Shown here: piece by piece, positions 53,170 to 64,000 of the stretch
Layout of the letters: every line of letters starts with the position of its first letter
How positions within the stretch are numbered: the stretch's first letter is position 1
Assembly: GCA_963575745.1 (NCBI GenBank)
Contig: CAUYUJ010015016.1
Coordinates: 594,244 to 658,243 of the forward strand
Source of the DNA: Prorocentrum cordatum
Lineage: Eukaryota; Sar; Dinophyceae; Prorocentrales; Prorocentraceae
DNA: 64,000 nucleotides
Direction of reading: 5' to 3'
Made by a program: the position numbers and the translations under genes
The notes under the pieces: generated by a model
The model's database searches: none
What the model saw: only the letters and a program-made list of their open reading frames with translations
What the model was told of the DNA's origin: nothing

Positions 53170-56137
53170 TTATCCTGGCGAAGGACCCAACCATATGCAA
53201 TTGTGAATACCGCAATTGTGAATATCTTCTTCGGTGGCGCTCCCTATGGGGCCACGAAACGTGTGAGGGGTGTGCCGAAATGGGTGCGCGGGACGCGTGC
53301 GGGCACACCCACTGGGACCTTCGGTGGAGCTCCCTATGGGGCCACGAAGCGTGTGAGGGGTGTGCCGAAATGGGTGTGCGGGACGCATGTGGGCACACCC
53401 ACTGGGACCTTCGGTGGAGCCCCCTGCGGGGCCACGAAACGTGCGAGGGGTGTGCCGACATGGGTGTGCGGGACGCATGCGGGCACACCCACTGGGGCCT
53501 TCGGTGGAGCTCCCTATGGGACCACGAAACGTGTGAGGGGTCACGAAACGCGTGAGGGGTGTGCCGAAATGGGTGTGCGGGACGCATGCGGGCACACCCA
53601 CTGGGGCCTTCGGCACGAAACGTGTGAAGAGCATGCCGAAATGGGTGTGCGGGACGCATGCGGGCACACCCACTGGGACCTTCGGCGGAGCTCCCTGTGG
53701 GGCCACGAACGCGTGAGGGGTGTGCCGAAATGGGTGTGCGGGACGCATGCGGGCGGCAGCACTGGGGCCTTCGGTGGAGCTCCCTATGGGGCCACAAAGC
53801 GTGTGAGGGGTGTGCCGAAATAAATGTGCGGGACGCATGCGGGCACACCCACTGGGACCTTCGGTGGAGCTCCCTATGGGGCCACGAAACGCGTGAGGGG
53901 TGTGCCGAATTGGGTGTGCGGGACGCATGCGGGCACACCCACTGGGGCCTTCGGTGGAGCTCCCTATGGGGCCACGAAGCGTGTGAAGAGCATGCCGAAA
54001 TGGGTGTGCGGGACGCATGCGGGCACACCCACTGGGACCTTCGGCGGAGCTCCCTGTGGGGCCACGAAACGCGTGAGGGGTGTGCCGAAATAGGTGTGCG
54101 GGACGCATGCGGGCGGCAGCACTGGGGCCTTCGGTGGAGCTCCCTATGGGGCCACGAAGCGTGTGAGGGGTGTGCCGAAATAAATGTGCGGGACGCATGC
54201 GGGCACACCCGCCGGGACCTTCGGTGGAGCCCCCTTTGGGGCCACGAAACGTGTGAGGGGTGTGCCGAATTGGGTGTGCGTGACGCATGCGGGCGGCAGC
54301 ACTGGGGCCTTCGCTATGGGGCCACGAAGCGTGTGAGGGGTGTGCCGAATTGGGTGTGCGGACGCATGCGCGGCAGCCCTGGGCCTTCGGTGGAGCCCCC
54401 TATGGGGCCACGAAACGTGTGAGGGGTGTGCCGAATTGGGTGTGCGTGACGCATGCGGGCGGCAGCACTGGGGCCTTCGGTGGAGCTCCCTATGGGGCCA
54501 CGAAACGTGTGAGGGGTGTGCCGAATTGGGTGTGCGTGACGCATGCGGGCGGCAGCACTGGGGCCTTCGGCGGAGCTCCCTATGGGGCCACGAAACGTGT
54601 GAGGGGTGTGCCGAATTGGGCGTGCGTGACGCATGCGGGCGGCAGCACTGGGGCCTTCGGCGGAGCTCCTTATGGGGCCACGAAACGTGTGAGGGGTGTG
54701 CCGAATTGGGTGCGCGTGACGCACGCGGGCGGCAGCACTGGGGCCTTCGGCGGAGCTCCTTATGGGGCCACGAAACGTGTGAGGGTGTGCCGACTTGGGT
54801 GTGCGTGACGCATGCGGGCGGCAGCACTGGGGCCTTCGGCGGAGCTCCCTATGGGGCCACGAAGCGTGTGAGGGTGTGCCGAATTGGGTGTGGGGGACGC
54901 ATGCATGGGCGGCAGCACTGGGGCCTTCGGCGGAGCTCCCTATGTGACCACGAAACGTGTGCGGGTGTGCCGAAATGGGTGTGCGTGACGCATGCGGGCG
55001 GCAGCACTGGGGCCTTCGGCGGAGCTCCCTATGGGACACGAAAACTGTGACGGGGTGTGCCGAATTGGGTGTGGGGGGACGCATGCGGGCGGCAGCACTG
55101 GGCCTTCGGCGGAGCTCCTTATGGGGCCACGAAACGTGTGAGGGGTGTGCCGAATTGGGTGTGCGGGAACGCATTCGTGCTGCAGCACTGGGGGCCTTCG
55201 GCGGAGCTCCCTATGGGGCCACGAATCGTGTGAGGGGTGTGCCGAATTGGGTGTGCGTGACGCATGCGGGCGGCAGCCCTGGGGCCTTCGGCGGAGCTTC
55301 CTATGGGGCCACGAAACGTGTGAGGGGTGTGCCGAAATGGGTGTTGGGGAGGCATGCGGACCCTGCCACTGGGGCCTTCGGTGGAGCTCCCGATGGGACC
55401 ACGAAACGTGTGAAGGGTGTGCCGAAATGGTGTGGGGTCACGCATGCCGGCGCAGCACTGGGGACAGTTCGGCGAGCTCCTAGTGGGGCCACGAAACGTG
55501 TGAGGGGTTGGGGGGGGGGGGTGCGAATTGGGTGTGGGGGACGCATGCGGGCGGCAGCACTGGGGCCTTCGGCGGAGCTCCTATGGGGCCACGAAACGTG
55601 TGAGGGGTGTGCCGAATTGGGTGTGGGGGACGCATGCGGGCGGCAGCACTGGGGCCTTCGGCGGAGCTCCTATGGGGCCACGAAACGTGTGAGGGGTGTG
55701 CCGAATTGGGTGTGGGGGACGCATGCGGGCGGCAGCACTGGGGCCTTCGGCGGAGCTCCTATGGGGCCACGAAACGTGTGACTGGGGTGTGAGGGAGTGT
55801 GCCGAATTGGGTGTGGGGGACGCATGCGGGCGGCAGCACTGGGGCCTTCGGCGGAGCTCCTATGGGGCCACGAAACGTGTGAGGGGTGTGCCGAATTGGG
55901 TGTGGGGGACGCATGCGGGCGGCAGCACTGGGGCCTTCGGCGGAGCTCCCTATGGGGCTACGAAACGCTGTACTGGGTGGGTGAAACGCAGGGAAGAGGG
56001 GGAGGAGGGAGGAGGAGGGGGAGGAGGCAGCGGGAGGAAGGAAGGAAGGAAGGAAGGAAGGAAGGAAGGAAGGAAGGAAGGAGAACGCGGGGCACCGTCT
56101 CTTCAAAACGAGGACCCAACACCACAGGATGGTTGGG
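53170..56137 (+). mobile_element. Composite element 1 with 93-bp minisatellite core
   Basis: Left end TTATCCTGGCGAAGGACCCAACCATATGC at 53170 on, broken here as CCTGGCGAAGGACCC then AACCATATGCAATTG. The core (about 53230-55975) has roughly 29 units of about 93 bp containing GGGGCCACGAAACGTGTGAG and CACTGGGGCCTTCGG. Then a (GGAA)n tract and the right end TCTTCAAAACGAGGACCCAA with CACAGGATGGTTGGG. The same two ends enclose the array at 58917-61265, so ends and core move or are copied together. CCCAACCAT near the left end is the reverse complement of ATGGTTGGG at the right end. Confidence 0.7.
56037..56083. repeat. (GGAA)n microsatellite
   Basis: About eleven GGAA/AAGG units between the minisatellite core and the right end of composite element 1. 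Confidence 0.9.
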
Positions 56138-58080
56138 AAGAAACCTTAGTTTGAGAGACCTTCATCGGACGAAAGGGCCAGGTGCCCCCATTGCTTGGTT
56201 CCCCCATCGTCTGCTGATCCACCCAGTGCTAACATTCCTTTGCAAAGTCGTTGTTGCGATGCTTTCCCAATGGTTTACAACAGGTGCCAATCAATATTAT
56301 ATCAATTTTCATTAGTGTAAGTCGAGTGGCTGCTGCCCGTCCTCATAGTTCCAGACGTGGGTGATGTACGTGTCGCAAACAATTTCTCTGTATATAATAT
56401 TGATCAGTAAATGTATCCCGCAGCTGTTGTTCACCCACTAATTTCTCCTCCATCCACAGTATGTTGCACAGTGAGTTGGAAGTTGTTCGATACTCGCTGG
56501 ACGTTCCCAGTCTGCACGTAACTTCGTTCCACCACAGCGATCAGCTCCCAAGTATTGAACTCTCTACTGATGTCCTCACAAGTCTTCCCCCATGCATACT
56601 GTGGGTGATACTGCACAACTCCAACCACTCACCCCTCGCAGTATGTAGATCAAAGGGGACAACATCACGGCCATGCCTCTCAGCATCGCCGCGCCACCAT
56701 CCATTCGTGGTGGTGGCGGTGCCGTGCCCCTCGGGCTTGGGACCCCGACGCCCTGAAACTGCTGGTTCCTTCCAACTGGCAAGGTTTGCACCCAACACGG
56801 CGGCTGGCCGATGGAGGGGGACGAGGGAGGAATAGGAAGGAGGCGCAGGAAGGATGAGGCAGGAGGAATGAAACCCGAGGGGCGATAGAAGAAGAAAAGA
56901 ACGCCAGAAACATAAACGTTGGTGCTCCGTGCGGATTTATTGGATCTGCGCTGGACCCCAATCTCTGGCGCGCGGCGCGCGCCAGGGGCGGCGCCAGAGG
57001 CGCCGCCAAGAGAGCCCAACACGGATCCAAGAAATCCGCGCAGAGCTTCACGAAGTTTATGCTCATGGCGCTGTTTTTCGAGATGCAGCAGGAAGGATGA
57101 AACGGGAGGGGCGATGTGATGGCAGGCCCGTCGCGCTGTCTCTCCCTGGAAAGGGACCGCGCTACTTCGGGGATGGACAGACCTCCCTTTAGTAAAACGT
57201 GGTTTAGTGAAAACGACCTCGGGCCCAAACCTGGCGGGCGCAAGCCTGGAAAATAACGGCCACGGCGCCCTCTCGAGAACCGAAAACGGACAATTCACTA
57301 ATCGACGTGTCACTGTTGGGGGTTCTGTCCACCCCCGACTACTCCGCACCGCAGGCTCCGGGCGCTGGCGCGCACGCGCCTGCCACCGCAGCACGCTGCT
57401 GCTGCGGCCCCAACGCGGACGCCACGGCCGGCGCTGCTGCTGCAAGAGGACGCCCCGGCCAGTGTGGCCGACACTCCACCGGCGATGTTCGGCGGCGAGG
57501 CCAGAGGGAGCGGGAAAGGGGGGGCACGTCTCCTCGGAGGGCGGCGGGGCTTCTCGGGATCCCTCGCGCCCTCTGACCCGCCGACTGTGGCTTTGGAGTG
57601 GGCCTGCAGAGCTTCTCGGAAGGCGCGAGTGCTTGTGATAAACCCCGCCGCCTTCTGAGAAGGCCTGCTACCTCTCATTTCTCCCTGTGCTCGCCGCCGA
57701 GACGTGCACTCGCGCAACAGCTGATTCGCGTGCCCAGCTCAAACCGGGAGGGATGCACGCTTCTCGCTGTCTCTTCGTCTCTGTTGTTGTTCCTCTCTCT
57801 CTCTCCCTCTATTTATGCCCACAACTGATATTGCACCTGTTGTGCCCTCTGCCCGCTGCAGCCGCTTCCTCGTGGCAGCTGCATCTGAATACCAACACGG
57901 ACGATTGCGGCCTGCGAGTGGACTCGCTGATGTCGGATCACCTGTGGGTCGGCAGTCAGCTAGCAGCGGCGAGGGAAACCGGCATCACGTAGGGGGGGCA
58001 CGACGAGTACAGGCCTTAACGCAATAGACCTAGAGAAGAGAGATAACGAGAGAGAGAGAGAGAAAGAAAACGTGTAAAGT
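56138..58080. other. Stretch with one possible protein remnant
   Basis: Mostly unassigned. On minus, 56628-56431 reads VGVVQYHPQYAWGKTCEDIS and VQRVSNNFQLTVQHTVDGGE, which has protein-like composition but no known domain. 57300-57660 is GC-rich with frames on both strands. No repeat ends seen. Confidence 0.35.
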
Positions 58081-58081
58081 T

Positions 58082-58600
58082 GAATGTGTGTATGTACGTA
58101 TGTACGTATGTGCGTATGTATGTATGTATAGATATATGTATGTATGAATGAATGTATGTATGTGTGTATGTGTGTATGTATGTCTGTATGTATGTATGTT
58201 TGTTTGTGTGCATGTATGTATGTGTATATGTACGTATGTATGTGTTTATGCATGTATGCATGTATGTATGCATGTATGTGTGTTTGTGTGTATGTGTATG
58301 TGTGTATGCATGCATGCGTGTATGCCTGCATGTATGAATGTATGTATGCATGTATGCGTGTGTATACATGTATGATGTGTGTATGTTTGTATGTGTGTAT
58401 GTGTGTACGTGTGTACATGTGTATATGTGTGTATGTATGTATGTATGTATGTATGTATGTATGTATGTATGTATGTGTATGTATGCATATGTGTGCATGA
58501 ATGTTTGTGTGTATGTATGTATGTATGTGAGTATGCATGTGTGTATGTATGTGTGTGCATATATATATATATAAACATACATATATATATACACAAGTGG
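58082..58600. repeat. (TATG)n microsatellite
   Basis: About 500 bp of TATG with TGTG, CATG and TACG variants, ending in (AT)n. It is open in several frames as Cys/Val/Met/Tyr or Thr/His/Ile runs, which are not genes. Confidence 0.92.
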
Positions 58601-58629
58601 CACGTGCGTGTGTCTGGGCTCATACAACA

Positions 58630-58790
58630 ACAATTAGCCTGGCGAATGGCCCAACCATACGTAGTTGTGAATACCGCAATTGTGGATCTATTCCTCGGTG
58701 GCACTCCCTATGGGGCCACGAACCGCATGAAGGGTGCGCCGAAACGTGTGGCGGGGGTACACAACACGAACAAATATTACAAGTGGCACG
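58630..58790 (+). mobile_element. Truncated left end of the composite element
   Basis: Starts TTAGCCTGGCGAATGGCCCA, then TGTGAATACCGCAATTGTGG and a single diverged minisatellite unit, stopping near ACAAGTGGCACGCGTG. ACAAGTGGCACG also occurs at 58595 just before it, a possible duplication around the fragment. Confidence 0.6.
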
Positions 58791-58916
58791 CGTGCCCTAG
58801 CTCTTGCACCAAGGAGCTGAGAGGGACAGGAGGCATTCGCCTCCTTCCTCCAGGAATTTCCTTCTGTGGCCGGGGGGTGGGGGGGGGAGGACGAATAACG
58901 AACGAACGAACGACGA

Positions 58917-61265
58917 CCAAAATTAGCCTGGCGAAGAACCCAACCATATGCAGTTGTCAGTACCGCAGCTGCGGGTTTCATCTTCAATGGAACTCCCCAT
59001 AGGACTACGGAACGTGTGAGGGGTGTGCCGAGATGGGTGCCACTGGGGCATTCGGCGAAGCTCCCTATGGGGACATGAAACACGCGCGGGGCGTGCCGAC
59101 ATGGGTGGCGGAAACGCATGTGCGGGCCGCCGCTGGGGCCTCCAGTGGAAGCTCCCTATGGGTCCCCGAAACATGATGCTGCTGCGGGGGGGGTGCCGGG
59201 ATGGGTGGCGGAGACGCATGTAAGCGCCGCTACTGGGGCCTTCGGGATGGCTCCGCATGTAAGCGCCGCTTCTGGGGCCTTCGGTGGAGCTCCCTATGGG
59301 GCCACGAAGCGCGTGAGGGGTGTACTGGGATGTGTGGCGGGGACGCATGTGAGCGCCGCCACTGGGGCCTTCGTGGGGCCACGAAACGTGTGAGGGGTGT
59401 GCCGAATTGGGTGTGCGGGTGGTGACGCATGCGGGCGGTGCCACTGGGGCCTTCGGTGGAGCTCTCTATGGGGCCACGAAACCTGTTGTTGTGAGGGGCG
59501 TGCCGGGATGGGTGGCGGGGACGCATGTGAGCGCGGCCGCTGGGGCCTTCGGTGGAGCTCCCTATGGGGCCACGAAACGTGTGAGGGGTGTGCCGAATTG
59601 GGTGGGTGTGGGTGACGCATGTGAGCGCCGCCACTGGGGCCTCCGGTGGATGATGTGGCCACGAAACCTGTCAGGGATGTGCCGAAATGGGTATGCGGGA
59701 CGCATGCGCATGTGAGCGCCGCCACTGGGGCCTTCGGTGGGGCTCCCTATGGGGCCACGAAACGTGTGAGGGGTGTGCCGAATTGGGTGTGCGTGACGCA
59801 TGCGGGCAGGCAAGACTGGGGCCTTCGGTGGAGGATTCCTATTGGGGCACGAAAACGCCGTGGGAGGTGTGCCGAATTGGGTGTGCGGGACGCATTGCGG
59901 GCGGCTAGCACTGGGGCCTTCGGTGGAGCTCCCTATGGGGCCACGAAACGTGTGAGGGGTGTGCCGAAATGGGTGGTGGGGAGGCATGCGGACCCTGCCA
60001 CTGGGGCCTTCGGTGGAGCTCCCTATGGGGCCACGTAACGTGTGAGGGGTGTGCCGAAATGGGTGGTGGGGAGGCATGCGAACGCAGCCACTGGGGCCTT
60101 CGGTGGAGCTCCCTATGGGGCCACGAAACGTGTGAGGGGTGTGCCAGAATGGGGGGTGGAACCGCATGCGGGCCAGCCACTGGGGCCTTCGGGTGGAGCT
60201 CCCTATGGGGCCACGAAACGTGTGAGGGGCCACGAAACGTGTGAGGGGTGTGCCGAATTGGGTGTGGGTGACGCATGCGGGCGGCAGCACTGGGGCCTTC
60301 GGTGGGGCTCTCTATGGGGCCACGAAACGTGTGAGGGGTGCGCCGGCTTGGGTGTGGGTGACGCATGCGGGCGGCAGCACTGGGGCCTTCGGTGGGGCTC
60401 CCTATGGGGCCACGAAACGTGTAAGGGGTGTGCCGAATTGGGTGTGCGGGACGCATGCGGGCGGCAGCACTGGGGCCTTCGGTGGGGCTCTCTATGGGGC
60501 CACGGAACGTGTGAGGGGTGTGCCGAATTGGGTGTGCGGGACGCGTGCGGGCAGCAGCACTGGGGCCTTCGGTGGGGCTCCCTATGGGGCCACGAAACGT
60601 GTGAGGGGTGTGCCGAATTGGGTGTGCGGGACGCATGCGGGCGGCATCACTGGGGCCTTCGGTTGAGTTCCCTATGGGGCCACGAAACGTGTGAGGGGTG
60701 TGCGAATTGGGTGTGCGGGACGCATGCGGGCGGCAGCACTGGGGCCTTCGGTGGGGCTCCCTATGGGGCCACGAAACGTGTGAGGGGTGTGCCGAATTTG
60801 GCGTGCGGAACGCATGCGTGGCCGGCAAGCACTGGGGCCTTCGGTGGGGCTCCCTATGGGGCCACGAAGAGTGTGAGGGTGTGCGGAATTTGGGTTTTGT
60901 GGGAGCATGTGGGGCAGCACTGGGGCCTTCGGTGGGGCTTCCCTATGGGGCACGAAACGTTTGTGAGGGGTGTTGTGAGGGGTGTGCCGAATTGGGTGTG
61001 CGGGACGCATGCGGGCGGCAGCACTGGGGCCGTCGGTGGGGTTCCCTATGGGGCCACGAAACGTGTGAGGGGTGTACCGAATTGGGTGTGCGGGACGCAT
61101 GCGGGCGGCAGCACTGGGGCCTTCGGTGGAGCTCCCTGTGGGGCCACGAAACGTGTGAGGGGTGTGCAGAAATGGGTGTGGCAGGAGGAGGTGGGGAGGA
61201 GGAGAGGAGGAGACGCGGGCCACCGTCTCTTCAAAACGAGGACCCAACACCACAGGATGGTTGGG
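58917..61265 (+). mobile_element. Composite element 2 with 93-bp minisatellite core
   Basis: Left end at 58925 (TTAGCCTGGCGAAGAACCCA), core to about 61175 with some 26 units, more diverged at the left side (for example GTAAGCGCCGC units near 59220-59270) and more homogeneous toward the right. Right end TCTTCAAAACGAGGACCCAA at 61230. Same architecture and orientation as composite element 1. Confidence 0.7.
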
Positions 61266-61274
61266 AATAAAGAA

Positions 61275-62106
61275 GTCCGAGCTCTAGAACACAACTGTGC
61301 AAGAGGATAAAAAATGGTTCCGTGGCCCAGGGGGGCTACCCTTGGAAGCTGGGCGAAGGGGGGGGGGGGGGAGCCGACGGGGACGGGGAGGGGCGAGGGG
61401 GACGAACGAACACGCACGAACGAGAAAGTAAAGGGTTCGAGGCCAGGGGGGGCTAGGTTACCCTAGGGAAGCGTGGAGAGGGGGGGGGCGAGGGTACCCT
61501 GCGGAAGCGTGGAAAGGGGGGGGGGAGGGGGCGAGGGGGACGGGGGGGGGGCGAGGGACGAAATCAGACACGACGAACGACGAAAACAAGAGATAAAGGG
61601 TTCCGTGGCCCAGGGGGTACCTGGGAAGCGTGGACAGGGAGGGGGGGGTGCGAAGGGCAGATAATGACACGACGAAGGACGAAAATAAAGGGTTCCGTGG
61701 CCCAGGGAGCTTACTGGGAAGCATGGACAGGGGGGCGGGCGAGGGGGACGGGGAGGGGGGGGCGGGGGTGACCGAACGGACCGACGAACGACGAAAGTAA
61801 AGGGTTCCGTGGCCAGGGGGGCCACCCTGGGCAGCGTGGACAGGGGGGGGGGGGACGAACGACACGACGAACGACGAAAACAAGAGAATAAAGGGTTCCG
61901 TGGCCCAGGGTGGCTATCCTGGGAAGCGTGGACAGGGGGGGGGCGAGGGGACGAACGACACGACGAACGACGAAAATAAAGGGTTCCGTGGCCCAGGGGG
62001 GCTACCCTGGGAAGCGTGGACAGGGGGGGGGGGGCCAGGGGGACGAACGACACGACGAACGACGAAAATAAAAATGTCCGAGCTCTAGAGCACAGCTGTG
62101 CAAGAG
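61275..62106. repeat. Tandem array between two 31-bp direct repeats
   Basis: The 31-bp sequence GTCCGAGCTCTAGA...GCAAGAG occurs at 61275-61305 and 62076-62106. Between them are about seven units of 90-165 bp, each with AAAGGGTTCCGTGGCCCAGG, a GGGAAGCGTGGA block, a G-run and CGAACGACGAAA. Whether the flanks are a target duplication or unit remnants is unclear. Confidence 0.75.
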
Positions 62107-62740
62107 AATAGTTCTGAGTACGAGAGACTGAGCGCGGGTGAGTCTGAGCGCGAGTGGTGCGTCTGTTTGTGAAAGAGTTTGCGTGCGAGCGAGTCTATGT
62201 ACATGAATGGGAACATGACTCGGCCCAGTGTAATTGTATCTGAATGTGAACGGTTTGAGTATGACTGGCTCTGAGTACTTGTGACACTGAATGTGGCCGC
62301 CGCAAGGAGCCCCCCCAGAATTGCCGACGGCAGCGTCCGCACGCCGCGACGCCCATGTCGGCGCGCCCCTCACGAGGATAGCGCCCGTTTCCTTTTCTCC
62401 TTTTCCTCCCTTTTTGCCCGCGCACTCCAAAGTCCAAGGCTGCAGGCGCAGCGCAGCGCGGAGTCCCCGCGACGCGCGCAGGTCGCCGCGGAGGGGTCCC
62501 AGCGACGCGCGCGGGTCGTCCGTTGCGCGGAGCAAAGAGAGCTCGCCGGCCGGCCGATTGCAGGCAAGGCTCCGGCCGCTGGGCAGAGCGACGACGGGCG
62601 AACGAGGCGCCGGGCAAAACGCAGCGCGCTGGTCGCCCTGAGAGGGCCCCGGCGACGCGCGCGGGTCGTCCGCGGCGCGGGGCCAAACAGGTTGTCGAGC
62701 AGTCGAGAGAAGGCGCGGCTCGGGGGGGACGCTCCACAAG
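62107..62740. other. Stretch without recognised gene
   Basis: Mixed, then GC-rich. It contains two copies of CGACGCGCGCGGGTCGTCCG (62501 and 62652) and related shorter copies. It follows the helicase stop on the minus strand and may be its 3' UTR. Confidence 0.4.
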
Positions 62741-63951
62741 TCAGGCCTCGCGGATAAACTCGGTGAAGCCGAGCTCCCTGGCGAGGGCCGTCGCCTCCCT
62801 CCTGCGCCGCTTCGTGCGCGCCGCAAACTGCTCCAACTGCTTCCGCAAGCCCTCCGGCGGCCCTGCGAGGGAGAACTCGATGCGCGGCGCCCGCATGAGC
62901 AGGAGGTCCTCGCGGCGCGTGGCGCGCGAGAGCAGCGCATAGAGCAGCGCATAAGGAGCTCCAGCTCCAGCCGACCTCGTGGCGGCCGCAGTCCAGGATC
63001 GCGCCTGGGCGACGTCGGCCGAGGGAGCAGTGCGCCGGGCAGCCGACGGCCCAGGGCGAGAGTCCACAGGACCGAGGTCTGGCCGCGGACTGCTCGCGCC
63101 TCGGAGGTCTGGCCGCCCCCGGAGCTCCGTTCCCCCGCCCCGTCGCCCTCTCGCATGGTGCGCCCCTGGCACGCCACCGCGGTGATGACCCTGCCGTGCG
63201 AGAACGGGAAGCCCGCCCGCGTGACTTTGGAGGCGCGGAAGGTGAACGGCTCCGACGTGCGGGGCTCGATGAACACCAGCGGGCCCGCGAGGTCCCCCGT
63301 GCGGCTGTCGTCGTGGCGCTTCAGGTCGTCCACGAAGGGCGCGCTCGCGTACTTCTCCATGCGCACCCAGAACCCCAGCGGCAAGCGCTTCAGGTAAATC
63401 CTCTTCTCCCCCTCTCTCTCGGCTCTCTCGACGTCGTCTCGATCTCGAGGGTCCACGACGATGTGCACGATCTGCCCCTCGGCATCCTTGACGCGGCCGT
63501 TCTTGAGGTCGAGCGCTTCCAGGAGCCGGATCCGCATGCCCACGTGCACCAGGAGCAACCCGTGCATGCCACCGGTGTTCTTCGGGTTGGCACAGTTCAT
63601 CATCTCGGCGGCGTCCTTGACGCTCATCGTCGGTGCAGACCAGTCGGCGGCCTGCACGAGGAAGAGGGGCTTCTTCAGGACGTCCGCGTCCCGCTGAGCT
63701 CGCATGTTCACCCACCGCGCCACGGTGTCCCAGTAGGACCCGATCATGTGGCCGTTCTGGAACCTCTCCTCCCGGAGCCAGCGATCATCGGGTTTCAGCT
63801 GCATTGCGTTCCATGTGGCCCGGATGGCCGCGGGGGCCTGCTTCCCCGGTTTGCGCAGGAACGCCATGAGATCTCGGAGCTTGGTGTCCTTGAAGCGGTT
63901 GGACGCCTGGAGCTCGAAGCACAGCGGCGTGTTGCAGAAGAGCTTCATCAC
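62741..63951 (-). pseudogene. Pif1-like helicase, C-terminal part
   Basis: Runs in from beyond the right edge. 63951-63180 contains NAMQLKPDDRWLREERFQ, NPKNTGGMHGLLLVHVGMRI and RLLEALDLKNGRVKDAEG (compare the Pif1 block LxLKxGxPVMLLRNLD) and RAGFPFSHGRVITAVACQGR, like the HKSQG motif. A frame change follows near 63170. The end, in another frame, has YALLYALLSRATRREDLLLM, the terminal ALSR motif, then an Arg-rich helix and stop at 62741. Pif1-family enzymes unwind DNA and also form the helicase part of Helitrons; no Rep part is in view. Host gene or transposon cannot be decided. Confidence 0.6.
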
Positions 63952-64000
63952 GGCCTGGTACTCTGGAGCGAGATTGATGCCCGCCGCCGCCAGTTCCTCG

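Noticed and set aside
53123-55781. Repeat proteins of 240-370 residues on both strands
   Set aside because: They arise from a 93-bp minisatellite open in many frames; no start context and no non-repeat domain.
58082-59002. Cys/Val/Met/Tyr- and Thr/His/Ile-rich proteins
   Set aside because: Translations of the (TATG)n microsatellite on both strands.
1-64000. CRISPR arrays, bacterial operons, tRNA or rRNA genes
   Set aside because: None seen. Repeats here are tandem without unique spacers, and no cloverleaf or rRNA block was recognised. GGTTCGAACC boxes at 5.9-6.9 kb lack a matching A box at tRNA spacing.

Overview
All of this was read by eye from the sequence; no database search or folding program was run. 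The window looks like nuclear DNA of a dinoflagellate. Perfect 21-nt copies of the dinoflagellate spliced leader (DinoSL, CCGTAGCC...GGCTCAAG) lie at 46037-46057 (+) and 47754-47774 (-), and a degenerate copy at 9278-9298 (+). The DNA is GC-rich, full of microsatellites, and made almost entirely of mobile elements nested in one another. Nearly every reading frame is broken by stops or frameshifts, so this is mostly decayed DNA with few possible host genes. Genus cannot be told.

Layout. 1-5173 (-): LINE A, a decayed non-LTR retrotransposon with RNase H, then endonuclease, then reverse transcriptase, running off the left edge. 5469-8458 (+): a P-loop ATPase gene cut by a 1,132-bp foldback (MULE-like) element at 5777-6908 with a 10-bp target duplication. 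8999-17026 (+): a (TCC)n tract, a spliced-leader relic and a DIRS-type element (RT, RNase H, methyltransferase-like domain, tyrosine recombinase). 17027-23506: small repeats, a possible two-pass membrane protein, a 185-bp direct-repeat pair and microsatellites.

23507-47774 is one nested structure. LINE B (-) begins with a DinoSL at 47774 and lies between two (TCC)n tracts. Its ORF1 is split by a processed retrogene on + (46037-47578) that has a DinoSL, an older SL remnant, a 10-A tail and 13-bp target duplications. Its reverse transcriptase is split by a 16,069-bp Copia-type LTR retrotransposon (26161-42229, -) with 270-bp LTRs and a 5-bp duplication GCAAT. The Copia element carries Gag, a CCHC knuckle, a Tpt1/KptA-like RNA 2'-phosphotransferase domain, a RING finger, a retropepsin-like protease, a methyltransferase-like domain, integrase, RT and RNase H.

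The most unusual signal is inside the Copia element: at least 43 tiny hairpins of consensus GCNNG-GNRA-CN'N'GC, all in the sense strand. They have ten different stem types and five kinds of GNRA loop, occur in all reading phases and in the 3' non-coding part, and I saw none elsewhere in the window. To the right lie two arrays of a 93-bp minisatellite inside a multi-copy composite element (53.2-56.1 kb and 58.6-61.3 kb), a tandem array at 61.3-62.1 kb, and the 3' part of a Pif1-like helicase gene on minus that runs off the right edge.
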